From Holothuria scabra (lineage: Eukaryota; Echinodermata; Holothuroidea; Aspidochirotida; Holothuriidae): a DNA stretch of 64,000 bases. A program made the translations under genes and the position numbers. The stretch is taken from NCBI GenBank assembly GCA_037179385.1, contig CM074190.1, positions 10,624,206 to 10,688,205 of the forward strand. The letters run 5' to 3'. Below the pieces are notes generated by a model that was given only the letters and a program-made list of their open reading frames with translations, had not been told where the DNA came from and ran no database searches. Below, piece after piece: positions 25,301-37,225 of the stretch; position 1 is the first letter of the stretch, and each line of letters begins with the position of its first letter.

Positions 25301-27477
25301 CTTTATCTGACCTGACCTTACCTCATGTTGGCAATTGTTTAATTAAATTCTCAATTCCATTCCATGCCTTGCTTTAAAGCAGAAAAACATAAAAGAATAA
25401 CATGAATAAAGACCCCTTTGGTAAAAAAGTTTAATCAATTTTGTCAATTCAACAAGTTTGTATATTTATTTGTATTTTTCCATAGTTAGCTTGCGGTAAA
25501 TGACATTTTGCCAGCCATTCAAGTAACATCATGAATTCAAAAATATAAATGCAATTATACTCACTGATGATATATACCAATTCGTTGAAAAAATCTTGTG
25601 TCATATGACCATCCGAAAAATGTAAAACTGCGAAAAAAATCGAGCTTTATTATTTGATACTCCCAAAATACTCAGTAAGTGTTTCTAATCCTGATGTGAT
25701 GCGAGCCAATTTCGATTACAAATAGATGCTTTTCAGTCCTGGCAATATCTTTTAACCAAACAGTTGAAGTAATTTCTTATCTCTTTTAAGTCTGTTATTT
25801 GCACAAGATCGACGAATCCGACGATGCATCACGCGAAATCATCGATTATTAAAACAATCCAGACCATTTAATTCTAGTGTCTCACTAATTATTTGTCATC
25901 GTATTAATGCTCCTCGAGTATTTTTGTGTCTTCCTCCTCAAAAGAAGTACAATCCTTTTTTTGGTATGCAGCAGTGAAAATCAAAATTAAACTCCATCAC
26001 CTTGTTAGAACTGAAGAAGTAAAACGCCGATTAAACTAAACTCCTCTTCAATCTAAAATCAAGTGGTTTGTTTTGCCCGGTCTGAAGGAGATGACCGCTA
26101 ACATATTTCACACAAGCCGCCGTCAACTTCCCTTTAGTCTTTTCTAATCAAAAACTCAACCGACATTAAACCTGTTCTAATGAAATTGCTAGCGATAGCA
26201 CTGCAAGGAGTAAATAGCCTGTCTCTCGTAGATGAGCGCACAGAGGCTTTCATTTATTAGAATCTATCTGCGTGTTTGTTCAGTGTACATATGGTACCAA
26301 GCGAGGCCAGATACATATCTTATCGTCTGGAAAAAGAAATTAGCCATTGAAAATCCAGGGAACTTTGTATTTGCCTGTAGGATTTTATGTTAGTGTAAAA
26401 AAACAAATATTTCAACTTAGTGGCAGTATTCAGATTTATTGGTGCCAGGGGAGAAAAAAAAGTCAATTTGTGGACTTCCAAGCACAGAAGCAAGAGGAAA
26501 AACAATGGCAAAAGAGGGTAATATTGCTATTTGACAAAATGATGAAGGTGAAGGTGTTCCCTGCGAGATTTGGTATGAATCAAAGTTAGGATATTAAGGC
26601 ACAGCTATAGTAGAGTAGAAATAGAATGATAGGATGAGGTAACATCGTCATAAGTACAGCTAGTCCAAAGGTTAAGTAATTCCGTACAGAATGAGAATGA
26701 TACTTCATCAAAAGGAGTTTTCTTCTTCTTAGGAACGATGTTTCCACTTCTTTACATCTGTTAACTCACATTTCCTTTGTAAATAATATGCTACATATGA
26801 TATAGACGAATCCGTACAGCAAGTCATGGTCTGATTTAAGTCGGCCATAACCGGGGTCTGTCACGGTTTAATCTTTCAATTTCTTTGTTTACCGGTGTTA
26901 TGAATGATTTTACACTCAACTGAGATGTCTCTTAATTCCATCAATTCTACTGTATATGATGGTTTTCAATTATATTTAGACGATGAATGAAGACGATATT
27001 ATGCTGATGGATGTAACTAATGGCTGCCTACAATAATTAAATACAGGGGCTTATAGGATCCGTCTATAGAATACCCACGGTTACATTACGGGTTTCTCAA
27101 TTTGACTTCTTTTGGCCAAGAATAATCTTTGACCCGTTTCCAAGGGGCCATTGACTTATTTATTGAATGCAATAGGGAGCGATCCAGCAATAACATCCAT
27201 CAATACTTTCTTATGTGATACGGTGCATTTAATAAACTTCCGCCAAACTTCCGTCATACTTCCAATGAACTGATAAGCTTAACCAACGCAAAACTCGTTT
27301 AATCAGTATAAAACATACGCCAAGTACGAAACATCTCAGTGTTAAGCCAATTTGATTCCTAGCCGAAGACGAAAAGGGAACTTTGCGTTCTCATGGACGA
27401 TTGTATCATGTATATATGTTTTGTTTGTATGTTTGTGTTTGTGATGATTAGTCAGCCAGTCAGTTAGTCAATTAATT
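25301..27477. other. No gene or repeat recognised
   Basis: Overlapping ORFs on both strands at 26320-26589 are short and mutually antisense, so they are likely random. Confidence 0.4.
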
Positions 27478-27672
27478 TGTTAGTTGGATGAGATTTAACG
27501 ACACACCGACACGAATTTGTCATACAGTGTCAGTCAACTCGATAAAAGTTCGAAGTTCAAATTTATATTCAAATATGGTTCAAATCCAAAGGTGGTTTGC
27601 CTTTGGTAGCCATGCGGGAAACACCGTGAGCATATTCTACAACCCCCCTCCCACAGGGGGCTTGTGATAGTC
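27478..27672 (-). mobile_element. SINE, same family as 1420-1698
   Basis: The reverse complement reads GTGGGAGGGGGGTTGTAGAA, TATGCTCACGGTGTTTCCCG and, at the 3' end, GGTGTGTCGTTAAATCTCAT then CCAACTAACA. The order and 3' block match the copy at 1420, with clear divergence in between. Confidence 0.65.
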
Positions 27673-28289
27673 AGAATACACCTGGTTCATTATACGTATT
27701 GACTTTTATTGTTATTATGCATAGCCTACAGTTATTTGAAATTGTTTAAGTTCCGAGTAGAAACCGTTAAAAAGTGCTATGTTAAAAAGACTATGAACTA
27801 CACCAAAGTTGAAAATGCTGTTCCATGCACAATGACTGTAAACTGAATTGTTGTACTTTGTTTTGGATTTTCATCGATATTTTACAGTGACTATGATTTT
27901 TGTTTTGTTTTGTTTTTGTTTTGTTTTTTTCGAGCAAACTTTTGAAAAAATCTGGACGCGCTTATTTTCTGTGTAATTAAGAGCATACCAGATAAGTAAA
28001 GACACAAATGGTTTCCCGCTTTTTTTTGCCGGCCTTACCACAAACCAGGTCTTGCGGAAGTTTGGGACGAGGTCTGACCGTCAGCTTCTTTCCCTTACGC
28101 CCATGGTTTACACCTTTGATATCAGCCTTTTTGTCATTTTATCTGAAAATATGAAACAGTATTCTTTGAAATTGCTACTATTTTGGAACAATTTTAAGAC
28201 AATAAAACATGTTGTACAAGGGCGTCGGTTTCATTTTCAAAGTGGGGGGGGGGGGGAGGGACATTTGGTCTAAATTCCTTTCTCCTGTC
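27673..28289. other. No gene; low-complexity DNA
   Basis: Contains a (TTTTG)n stretch at about 27899-27930 and a G-run at about 28244-28257. Confidence 0.4.
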
Positions 28290-28860
28290 CTGGAAAGGTG
28301 TCTAAAGCCGCGTAGCTAAACATTTTTGCTAGAAAGGGGGGAGTAGCCAAGCATCCAAATTTTACGATCTTTTTAGGTGGGAACACCACTCTAATAGGGA
28401 CGTAATTTGCGAAGTGCGCTGAAATTTTTGCCGTTTATGAAATATTTGAACATTTGGAGCTTGTATTGCCAAAAAATACTTGTGAAAATGGCACTGTAGA
28501 TACCGCTGTCACTTGATGATCTGGTTTCACATATTTCAAATTTTCGATTTTTTCACTTCCAGAGCTTAAAAAGTTTACCAAACTGAAGGTATGAGCGAGC
28601 ACTTCTGGTTAAGAATTGCAATTTGCGGCGCGCTAAGCGGGAGGAAAATTTGTCTTTTTGACTGAGACAAAAAATGGGGCTTTTATTGGAAAGAATTCAG
28701 ATTTTCATGAATTGTCAAAACCACACAGAAGACTGGGCTCACAAATGGCAAATTTCCAAATTCTTCATTTTTCAGAGCCGCCTTCGTCACTTGTAGCTAT
28801 ACGTCAATTGGTGTCTAAGAGAACAGGAGAAAGGGGCCCAGAAGAAAAGTGGTGCTAAAT
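28290..28860 (+). repeat. Decayed hAT-type element interior
   Basis: It starts with GCCGCGTAGCTAAACATTTT, which resembles the CAGTGGCGTAGCTAG end at 31404. It continues with GGACGTAATTTGCGAAGTGC and GCTGAAATTTTTGCCG, a block shared with 14995 and 48850. No paired ends were found. Confidence 0.45.
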
Positions 28861-29541
28861 GTTTCAACATTTTGAGTTGCAAGGAAACTCCAAAGTTTTC
28901 AAAACACCGTCTTGAAGTGTAGGTAATTACTTCAACGGACTAAACAGCTAATATGAATTTAAAGGTCGTGTGTACTCATAAGGAACAAGAATAATAACAA
29001 AAATTGTGATAGTTTGTGAAGGATATGTGAAACCGTTCTAACAGTAATGAACCATTTGTAATAAAAGAAGGTTGAATTAATCATGAATTAATCAAAAGCA
29101 CACTTCAATCTACTGCGGGAAAATCCCAGATCGAGGGAGGGGGTGGCACCCAAGGGTACTACTGAGACACCGTTGCATAGGTCTACTGATGTAAGATTCG
29201 TACACTATTACGACACTATCTACAGACGAATGGAGGTGTATCTCGATTTAAAGCTCTAGGTCTCTTATGTAGCACACTTCAGTGTGATTTTTAAATACAA
29301 AATGGTCCAATCTCTATACGAACGTGTGATGTGCGTGTGTCGAAATTTTGCATTAGAAATCATTCATTTTTCTGAAAAATCTGCATGAGACTGTGGACCG
29401 ATACATTTGCAGTTCCCTTAAAATGTGTTTGCCAATTTTAGTCTGCCAGGTTGGTCATTTACTAAAGATTACAGATTCTATTAAATCATAGCACTAGACG
29501 GTTCCTCTCCTTCAAATTCCTAAATGTTGTGCGCCTTCGAA

Positions 29542-29613
29542 ACCACACCGCGAACAATCGACATAACCACACCGCGAACAATCGACATAACCACACCGCG
29601 AACAATCGACATA
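29542..29613 (+). repeat. 24-bp tandem repeat, 3 exact copies
   Basis: ACCACACCGCGAACAATCGA+CATA is repeated three times without change at 29542-29565, 29566-29589 and 29590-29613. In the minus frame it gives an 8-residue peptide repeat, but the surrounding ORF is not convincing. Confidence 0.9.
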
Positions 29614-29825
29614 ATCATAAAGACCGATGAATAGTGTGAGTATGTTTGATATGCAAGTGTAAAAAGGACATCAATGAGACTGGTAGCGCGATAATTTTGG
29701 AAATTTGCAAAGTAAACATGTGAAATAATTGATGCAGAAAATCGATCGTAATCGGTAGAGGACATATTTTATAACCTACATGCATAGTCTTTTTGATAGA
29801 ACCTACTGTTGAGTTTCAGGTCACG

Positions 29826-29915
29826 AAAAGTGCGGGGGACTTTTACGTTAGTGTCCCCTCCACTCAAAAAAGTGGGGGACATGTCCCCCATTACCCCCTA
29901 AATCGACCCCATGAT
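29826..29915 (+). repeat. G-rich transposon-like remnant with a 16-bp palindrome
   Basis: GGGGGACATGTCCCCC is a perfect 16-bp palindrome near 29874-29889, preceded by GTGCGGGGGAC and GTGTCCCCTCCACTC. The composition resembles the ends of the hAT-type elements, but no TIR pair is visible. Confidence 0.45.
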
Positions 29916-30569
29916 GTTGTACAAACGAAATGGTAAAACGACCGATGTAAGAAAGTAAAAAATAAGCCTCGGGAAATATATTTGCCATCTCTAAATTGGT
30001 CCCTGCAAGACCCCCTTAATTTTTGTATTCATTCGGGGCTTCATTCGGGGCTTCTAGAGTTCGTTCAAGGAAAATCTCGTAAATACTAAGTTAGATATGA
30101 TCACTACCGGTTAATCTTGATGGATCTCTTTGGTTGGGTGAGGATTTCTCGAGTTTGTCTCGTCATAAAGATGTCAAACTGATGTGTTCCTGATGAAATT
30201 TGACCTTAACATTCGAAATATATATTAATTCTCTGTTGCCCCTCTCCTGCATTAGTCTGCGCGATCGACGGACATGTATTACTCTCGCATCTTTATTGGG
30301 TCCACCAATGAGATTATTTACTTTCAAGAGGGAAGTACACATCAACACCATGCAATGAAGTTAAACTACTAGCGAGGTTTCAATTATGTATCAAAAATGT
30401 CCAAAGAAGAGATAGTGGCATATTTGAATAAATCGTCCTAATGGAACAAAGTTGTTTTATTAAAGCCTACTCACACCCTTCGTCACCACCCAAGGACTTC
30501 CTACATAAATGAACAGGGTATGTAACGAGTGTGTCCTGTCCGTAGCTTGTCGCCACCGCCTGGGACAAA

Positions 30570-30815
30570 AAAGGCGTACCAAGATGGCCGCCGTCAAGCT
30601 ATAATTTGTATAATTTGACGAATGACGACTCTGTAATATTTTAAACAAACGGTAAATTTGAATGAGAAACAATATTATATTCCTCAGGCTGCAAAACGTA
30701 TTTTGATTTTGGCCTTTGCTCGTGTTTTTTTTTTCTTTGAAAACATTGCAACTTTCTTGCAATATCTGTTGGTTTACTTGAGCAAGTCCAAACTTTCACA
30801 CAGACGGCCATCTTG
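30570..30815. promoter_or_regulatory. Two YY1-like motifs 225 bp apart, facing each other
   Basis: CAAGATGGCCGCC near 30580 and ACGGCCATCTTG (the inverse) near 30803 both match the animal YY1 consensus core (AAGATGGCGGC / GCCATCTTG). Such sites are common at TSSs and also inside retroelements. No gene is visible beside them, so function is only possible. Confidence 0.3.
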
Positions 30816-30929
30816 CTACACATAAACTCACACTTACGGTGGAAACAAGATGATGTGCAGTATGCTCTGTCCATAGGAAGTCTGTGTCACCAACTCAAAT
30901 GAATTGCTTGTCTTCAGATTCAAATGGGC

Positions 30930-31007
30930 AACGGACGGGAGAAAGGAAAACAAGCTTAGTGAGACACAATTGGAGAAAAGGTTGTGGCCGGCTCAACTTA
31001 AAAGAAA
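30930..31007 (+). mobile_element. SINE fragment (family of 25115-25300)
   Basis: GAGACACAATTGGAGAAAAG then GTTGTGGCCGGCTCAACTTA parallels the second half of the SINE at 25115-25300. It joins directly to a GCGGAG-family repeat tail at about 31008. Confidence 0.6.
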
Positions 31008-31395
31008 TGGCATTTCCCAGGCTTGTAAGTAGAACCTAAGCAGTCGTGACTTTGAGTTTTTGTGCGCCAAAAAATATTCCCCTCAATTAAAAGTGAGAAA
31101 ATTGCAAAAACTTGCTTCATGAACTAAACCAAAATTTAGTAGATTTCGATTTAAGCTAAGATCACTCTTAAAACACTTTTGATAAAGTATCTTTCTCAAA
31201 AGATTTCGTAATGTTATAGGTCCGGAAAAAAGTGGTCTAAAGATAAGGGGATCCTCAAACAAGGTAAAGGGAGGAGAATCTTTCCTTTTAAATTTTAAAT
31301 AAAAATTCGTTACAACCTATAGTTCTATGAACGTAAAAAAAACTGAAAGAATTGAATTTTGGTTCCTCCAACAGCTTCACAGACGATGGTGAAAA
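31008..31395 (+). repeat. GCGGAG-family repeat tail
   Basis: AAATGGCATTTCCCAGGCTT then GTAAGTAGAACCTAAGCAGT is the conserved block that follows GCGGAG boxes elsewhere, but the box itself is absent. The rest is AT-rich and unrecognised. Confidence 0.5.
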
Positions 31396-31469
31396 TACCT
31401 GACCAGTGGCGTAGCTAGAATTTTTTTCGTGGGGGGCTTAGGGGGCTGGATACTTTTGTAGGGGGTGGA

Positions 31470-32490
31470 GTTTAATTTTTAAGCGCAGCGCCACTATCGG
31501 TTGGCGCTGAGCGTAAAAAGAAAATTTTGAATTTCAACACTTCCAAGATGGCTGAAAATGGCATTCGCCAGGTTTAATTGTCTTTAATTCTGGTGGGGAA
31601 AATTTGTGATTTTTCTCAAATTCAAACACATTTTTGAGATACTGATTCATTACTCCGCTGAACTATCTATACTAGGATTGCAAATCCGGAATCCTGCTGT
31701 ATGTTGCAAGCAGTGCACTCCTCAGTAAGGTATTTCCATAGGCAAAGGGGAGCTTTTCAGTTTGGTGGCAGAGTATATTTGCCCGAAAATTTAATTTTGC
31801 CCGTAGGACAGGCAAAGCTGAGCGCCACCACTGGTTGGCGCGGAGCGTCTAGAAAATTCGAAAATTCGCACCTCTCAGACAGTCGAAAATGACATTTCCC
31901 AGGCTTGTAAAGGGGATCCAAGCAGTCGATATTTTAAGTTTCAATTGTAGAAAACGTTCACTCCAAACTAAAATTTAGCCAAAAGAGACTACGCGGAACG
32001 CCACCATTAATTGGCGCGAGGCATACAGAAAATTTTGAAATATCCGACCCATCAGACAGATGAAAAATGGCATTTCCAGGGCTTATAGGGGGATCTTAGC
32101 CAGTTAGCAGTCGCTATTTTGAGTTTCCACTTGCAAAAAATGTTCCCTTGAAACTTAAATTCTATCCTGCTTTGAAGCGGTCTAAGTGGAGCACCACCAC
32201 ACGTTGGGGCGAAACGTACAGGAAATTTTTGAAAAATTTGACCCTTCATACAGTCAAAAATGTCATTTCCTATGCTTATAGGGGAGTTTAAGCAGTCGCT
32301 ATTTCGATTTTACGTTTGGAAAAACTGTTCACCTGAAAGTAAAATTCTGCTAGGAAGACTTCCTACGGGGAGCTTCACCACTGGTTGGTGCGGAGCGAAC
32401 AGAAAATTTTGAAAAATCAGACCGTCGAAAATGACATTTCCCAAGCTTACAAGGGGATCTAAGTAGTCGCTATTTGATCAGAAAATTACC
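31470..32490 (+). repeat. Tandem array of ~180-bp GCGGAG-box units
   Basis: Boxes occur near 31482, 31816, 31991, 32185 and 32366, for example GAGCGCCACCACTGGTTGGC+GCGGAGCG. Each is followed in order by AGAAAATTTTGAAAAAT, a CAGACAG...AAATGGCATTTCC block and AAGCAGTCGCTATTT. The last four units are spaced 175-195 bp apart. Confidence 0.75.
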
Positions 32491-32865
32491 AGATAAAATG
32501 TATCATGGGAAGACATTCTCACTCTGCATCATTAAAGTATCGAAAAACAAATTACCCGATTCTCATTTCCTTGCCGGTATTTGGCTGAAGAGAAGGATAG
32601 ATGGCAAACTCTTGGGCACTTGAACACCCTCCTGTCTGTCCATTGAATTAATCTGGCAATTAAAAAAGTCCCAGCTTTTTAACCTTTCCAGAATATTTGA
32701 CCATTTCGGACATTTTTTGCAAGACTACATTATGAAGTGGGGATGATGAAAACCTTTTTCACATTCTGTGTCGCAGATCTTTGTTATTTTCCATGAAAAC
32801 TTTACTTTAAATATAGCGTTTTCTGTTTTTCGGCAACGATTTGAAGCTATAAAAAGAGTCGGCCA

Positions 32866-33034
32866 CACTGTAAAAAATGATACAAAATCGCTGTAAATTT
32901 CCAGAACAAAAAAATAAAGAGAAACATAAAGATTACATAAAAGTTCTGCTAAAAAGTTTCCAGAACTTTTCTATAACCCTAATTTATCTCTTTATTTTTT
33001 GTACCTGTAAATCTAATCGTAATTGTTTACAGTG
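32866..33034. mobile_element. 169-bp MITE with CACTGTAAA ends
   Basis: CACTGTAAAAAATGATACAA at the left is inverted at the right as ...AATTGTTTACAGTG. Inner pairs (ACAAAAAAATAAAGAGA with TCTCTTTATTTTTTGT) extend the palindrome. It lies inside the hAT-type element at 31404-34138. Confidence 0.6.
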
Positions 33035-34146
33035 CATTTAGGGTATTGTGTTACACAGGATTTAAAAGCAGACTCAAGAATGATTGTTTCTTATAACTGT
33101 TTAAGCCACAGGCTTCCCAAATGTGTGGCGATTTTTTTAATCTGTTTGTTTTTTCGTTTTTATGTTTCCCTAACTATGATACTTTTCCATTTTTGGACAA
33201 ATGCTTGAAAGAATTTGGATTTTCGACAATTTCGGACATTTTATTGTACTTATGAGTGAAGTAAAAGTCACGAAAGATAGTTTTTTGCGCTGCACGAAGG
33301 TGTAGCAATTTTTTTGAATCTTGACTTGGTTTTTCATGAAAATATTATTGTGACTATATGACATTTCTCTCCTTTTTAAGGCATATCTTTTCGAGATTTC
33401 GGTCACATTTAGGAGTATTCTGAAAAACCATCCCGTTCTAACAACATTTGAGGGCTGTCCGAATTTTTTTCCAAATTTCTGCCCGAATTTTTCAGAAATT
33501 CCTGTCCGATTTTGCGGAAATTTGGGACAATCTTTTCCAAGCCCAGTCTCGTACGCCACTGGGTATGTCCACTCTACCCAAGATCTAAGTGAGGTCCTGT
33601 GAGGTAATAGTGGTAAGGTTGCAACCCTTGAGCCTGCATTGACCCAACATGGGTTTGGTTGTTGCACTGGCCAATGACTGGCAGCAATGACCGCGCAAAG
33701 TGCAAATTCCTTCCAACAATATTTGACTATGATTTTGGAACAAATTTCTGCATCCCCAGGAATTGAAAAAAATCCACACCAAGGTAGCAAATTTCAGCCA
33801 CTCCAAATCTGCTAGAAAATTATTTATCCAGAAACCCGACTAGTAAAAACTCAAGAGATTCCGAAGGTATGAAGCTTGTTACAGTCTACCCGAATTTATT
33901 CCGAAATTCAAAATGGGGCACAATTGCAGAATACTCTGCCACTGCGTGGATCTATCGCAAGTGCATCTATGTCATAGCAGTCGGGTAGTCCGGTAGTCGG
34001 GTAGCCCGGATTGAATATTATCATCGACCAGTATAGATATAATTTTTTCCCAGGTCGCCAATGGGGGAGGCTGCTGGGGGGGCTGGGCGATTCAGTGGGG
34101 ACTCGAGCCCCCAAGCCCCCTACGTAGCTACGCCACTGTATCTGAC

Positions 34147-34849
34147 CAAGAATACGATGCACTGCTGTAAGTTCACATTTGAGATCTCAGTAGCTTTCAA
34201 AGTCTTTTGCTTGGTGAACTTTACCACTTTATTGTCATGTGCATGATAGATAAATATTGTTAAACTCTTTGTGTTATCATTGATTTCATTAGTGGCATTG
34301 AAATTCAGTCTCCACTACCTCGGGATAGCAGAATTTTTCCATAATATAATGTAAAAGGAAAAATACTAGTTAAATTACATTTATGGCAGACCAATTTTTC
34401 CGAATTACCTGGAAAGGAACGGGTTTGCAACTGATAACATAATTTACATTTACATAGAGTTTGAACTTCCATTATCGATGGTGCGCTATAGTCTATGGAC
34501 ATTTTCACGGTTCTTTTGTTTTTCCATGACGAGTGTAAGGTAACATTAACGAGGATTTCCGTTGATTAAAAAACTCCACATCTGATGAACCCAAATAGCA
34601 AATGAATTGTAAGAAAAAGTTTAGGGTTCTACATAAAGCGTGGTGCGAAATAGTGTTGAGACCTTTGACATCACTCTACTGACATTTTACCGGAAAACTT
34701 GAAACTTTAAGCTCTAAATTGCTATTATTTTGTAACAATTATAATTACAAAGTTTGAAAATTATGAGATAATGGAACATCATGTAGAAACAAGTAGGCTA
34801 AATGATCTATTTAGTGAAAGTAAAAAAAAATCAGCTTTGGAAAATTTTA
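34147..34849. other. No gene or repeat recognised
   Basis: AT-rich DNA without a recognisable feature. Confidence 0.4.
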
Positions 34850-34892
34850 GGGGGGGTGGGCGCCGGGTGCGCCCCGCCTAAATCCGCCACTG
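34850..34892 (-). repeat. Solo hAT-type right end
   Basis: GGGTGCGCCCCGCCTAAATC then CGCCACTG is the inverse of a CAGTGGCGGATTTAGG-type start. The bases that follow are ATTACCCT. No matching left end was found. Confidence 0.45.
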
Positions 34893-37050
34893 ATTACCCT
34901 CCCAGTTTTTGAATGGTATAAGGTAATATATCATCCCTTATCTAACCCCTGATCTATAACTCTACCAAATAATGGTCAGGATAAGATCTATGTGAAACAA
35001 ATTTATCACCCATGTCCTTCTTTTCTTTACCTTCTGATAGCGATTCCTTACGAAAAAAGCACAACAGCAAAATTTAAATATATCTCACGGAGAACCACAG
35101 GGGAGGACTCGCTCCCCTATTGGTATAACACATTTGGTTTTTAGTTTTAACTGCTTTGATGCTGATCCGGAATGCCAGCTTTGGTGTCATGTAAATGATG
35201 TTTAAAGCAAAACTTCAGCATTCGTTTGATGCTCATTTAAAGACATTTTAAGGTAATAAAACAGATCCTATTTTTTCAAAGATAGAGCCATTTTGCGTCT
35301 TAGCCACTTTCAATACATAATAACTTCTTGTTAGCTGTTTTGAATATTTCCATATTCGCATGTATTACGTTGTGCACAACCTGAAAACTTTATTTCAACA
35401 GACCGATTTTCCCTTATTCCGGATTTTCTCAAGGAAAGTAAACTTTGTAAGAGTTTTTGACATCCTCATCTGCCTAGACATCTCAGTCAAATATGATCCC
35501 ATCCTTTATTTTTCTATTCTTTCAACAACTTTTGCACAAATTTATGTTCTAGGTGATACTATATAACGTATTCCTGTTGGCAGGTTGGTGTGTCGTAAAT
35601 TTCCATTTAACTAACCAAAAGGGAAGTGAAGTGGGTGCATCTTGTGTTCAACCAGGCCGGTACCATCGCTCGGTACCTGCATGTAGTAATAAAGGAATCA
35701 TTCCCCACCCCTACCCCTCACCCCCCTTTGTAAGCAATTGCACGGATACATAACGAAAAACACTCTCAATTTACGCCAATTGTAACGTCATTTTTGCTGA
35801 TATGGTCTCCACCTCTAAAGAGCGCTAACAAGCTATCAAATTTATCTTTGTCTTTTGCCCCTGCACTTTTAAAATTTGTAATACATGTTTAAATCAGTCT
35901 GAATACATAGAAACACAGAATTCATCACATTAAACACAAAATTAAACACAAAATTTATAGAAAAAACAAGGACGAAACTACGTTGATGCAACACAGATTA
36001 TATTATGTCTACCTGTAGTTCAAGATGGCTTGAGGTTTCGCTATGGCAACCCCAACGTCAGAATCAATTTTCTACGATTGCATGTAATTCCTTCGGGATT
36101 AAATTCATCTTGAATTTATACGGAAAATTTTCTAGCGAACAAGTATGTTCAAAAGTTGCAATCAGAATCTTCTGGGTGGGTTTCAGCTGTCCGAGGATAA
36201 ATTATTATAGTTAAAATTCTTTATAACTAGTTTCTAGGATTTAGACTTCGGAACACTTGGCTATATAAACCATTTCCCTTTGGAATAAAACAGGCAATGA
36301 AAAGTCACAAACAGCTAGACCCTATATTTTAAAATAAAAATTGATGCATGCATCTTACGAAAAAGAAAACGAAGCGATCATAAAAACAATTTTATGTGTT
36401 GCAGGAAAAAGGAAGATAACGTTTACTGGCCAGCTAGCTTTTTAAGAAGAATATTCCACATTTACTAAAATTGTTCATCAAATCTAGTGACCTATAACTA
36501 ATGGAAAACATCGTGTGTCTCGCAAGATTGAACCACATGCATTTCCATTTAAGGCATACAACTCCAACAAACCAATGGAAACCATTAATTATAAAAACTA
36601 ATGCTCATATAAGTCGATATTAACCACGAAGACTGACTTATGTTGACTAACGAGGCATGTTTCAGGAGTGTGGCTAAACCGTGTTGTCGGAGGGACTTGC
36701 ACATTAATGGGTATGTGATTTCAAAATTAGAAAATTTTTCCCCTTGCAACTGGGCGTCATGACTTGACGAATTCTCAAAAGATAAAAAGGCAAATAACAA
36801 ACTGATCTTGAGATTTCTACCAGGTGCTCACAGACAAAACAATGACTACAATGTTACCTCCTGACGAAAATATCAAATTATATGTATAGCATCTGTAAAA
36901 TTGAAACTATTAACATCTTTGCTTCATATTAAATGCAAGAGTTACGAATGAAATCTAGAGAGCTGTTATTATGTATATATATGTATACATGTATATATAT
37001 CTTCCTGATCTATCTATCGGATGGTTTTTTATCAATAGATTTTGAGAATA
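34893..37050. other. No gene recognised
   Basis: Short ORFs only. Alternating (ATGT)-rich sequence lies near 36970-37000. Confidence 0.4.
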
Positions 37051-37225
37051 AGATGCCACAGAGCAAAAAGCACGCCCTCTTTAGGGGCAAAACCAACCAA
37101 CACTGTCATGTGAAGACAGCTCATTTGTCTACCAGTCGAATACGCGCATGCTCTTCTATACACGTGAAAGGCGGATTCTTCTACTTGGGGCCATGTGTTC
37201 CATTGTTTTGCCTCCAAGAGTGACG
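37051..37225 (+). repeat. Dispersed repeat R1, copy 2
   Basis: GATGCCACAGAGCAAAAAGC ... ATTTGTCTACCAGTCGAATA ... CCATTGTTTTGCCTCCAAGA parallels 19766-19938. Confidence 0.6.

Larger units (their letters stand above)
31404..34138. mobile_element. 2.7-kb non-autonomous hAT-type element
   Basis: The left end CAGTGGCGTAGCTAG and right end CTACGTAGCTACGCCACTG are inverted (CAGTGGCGTAGCTA on both sides). The flanks are TACCTGAC (31396-31403) and TATCTGAC (34139-34146), an 8-bp duplication with one change. This fits hAT. The interior carries tandem GCGGAG boxes (31470-32490), a CACTGTAAA-ended MITE (32866-33034) and another inverted hAT-like end, GTACGCCACTG, at 33561. A 206-codon minus-strand ORF at 33170-33790 has no transposase motifs and is most likely chance. 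Confidence 0.85.

Noticed and set aside
29542..29613. Possible CRISPR-like array
   Set aside because: Three 24-bp units are directly adjacent with no spacers, in a eukaryotic-looking sequence; it is a simple tandem repeat.
31404..33561. hAT element ending at 33561 instead of 34138
   Set aside because: The bases after 33561 (GGTATGTC) do not match TACCTGAC, whereas those after 34138 (TATCTGAC) match at 7 of 8.
33170..33790. 206-codon minus-strand ORF
   Set aside because: It lies inside a hAT-type element, spans an inverted element end (GTACGCCACTG) and shows no transposase or other motif; composition follows the local repeats.
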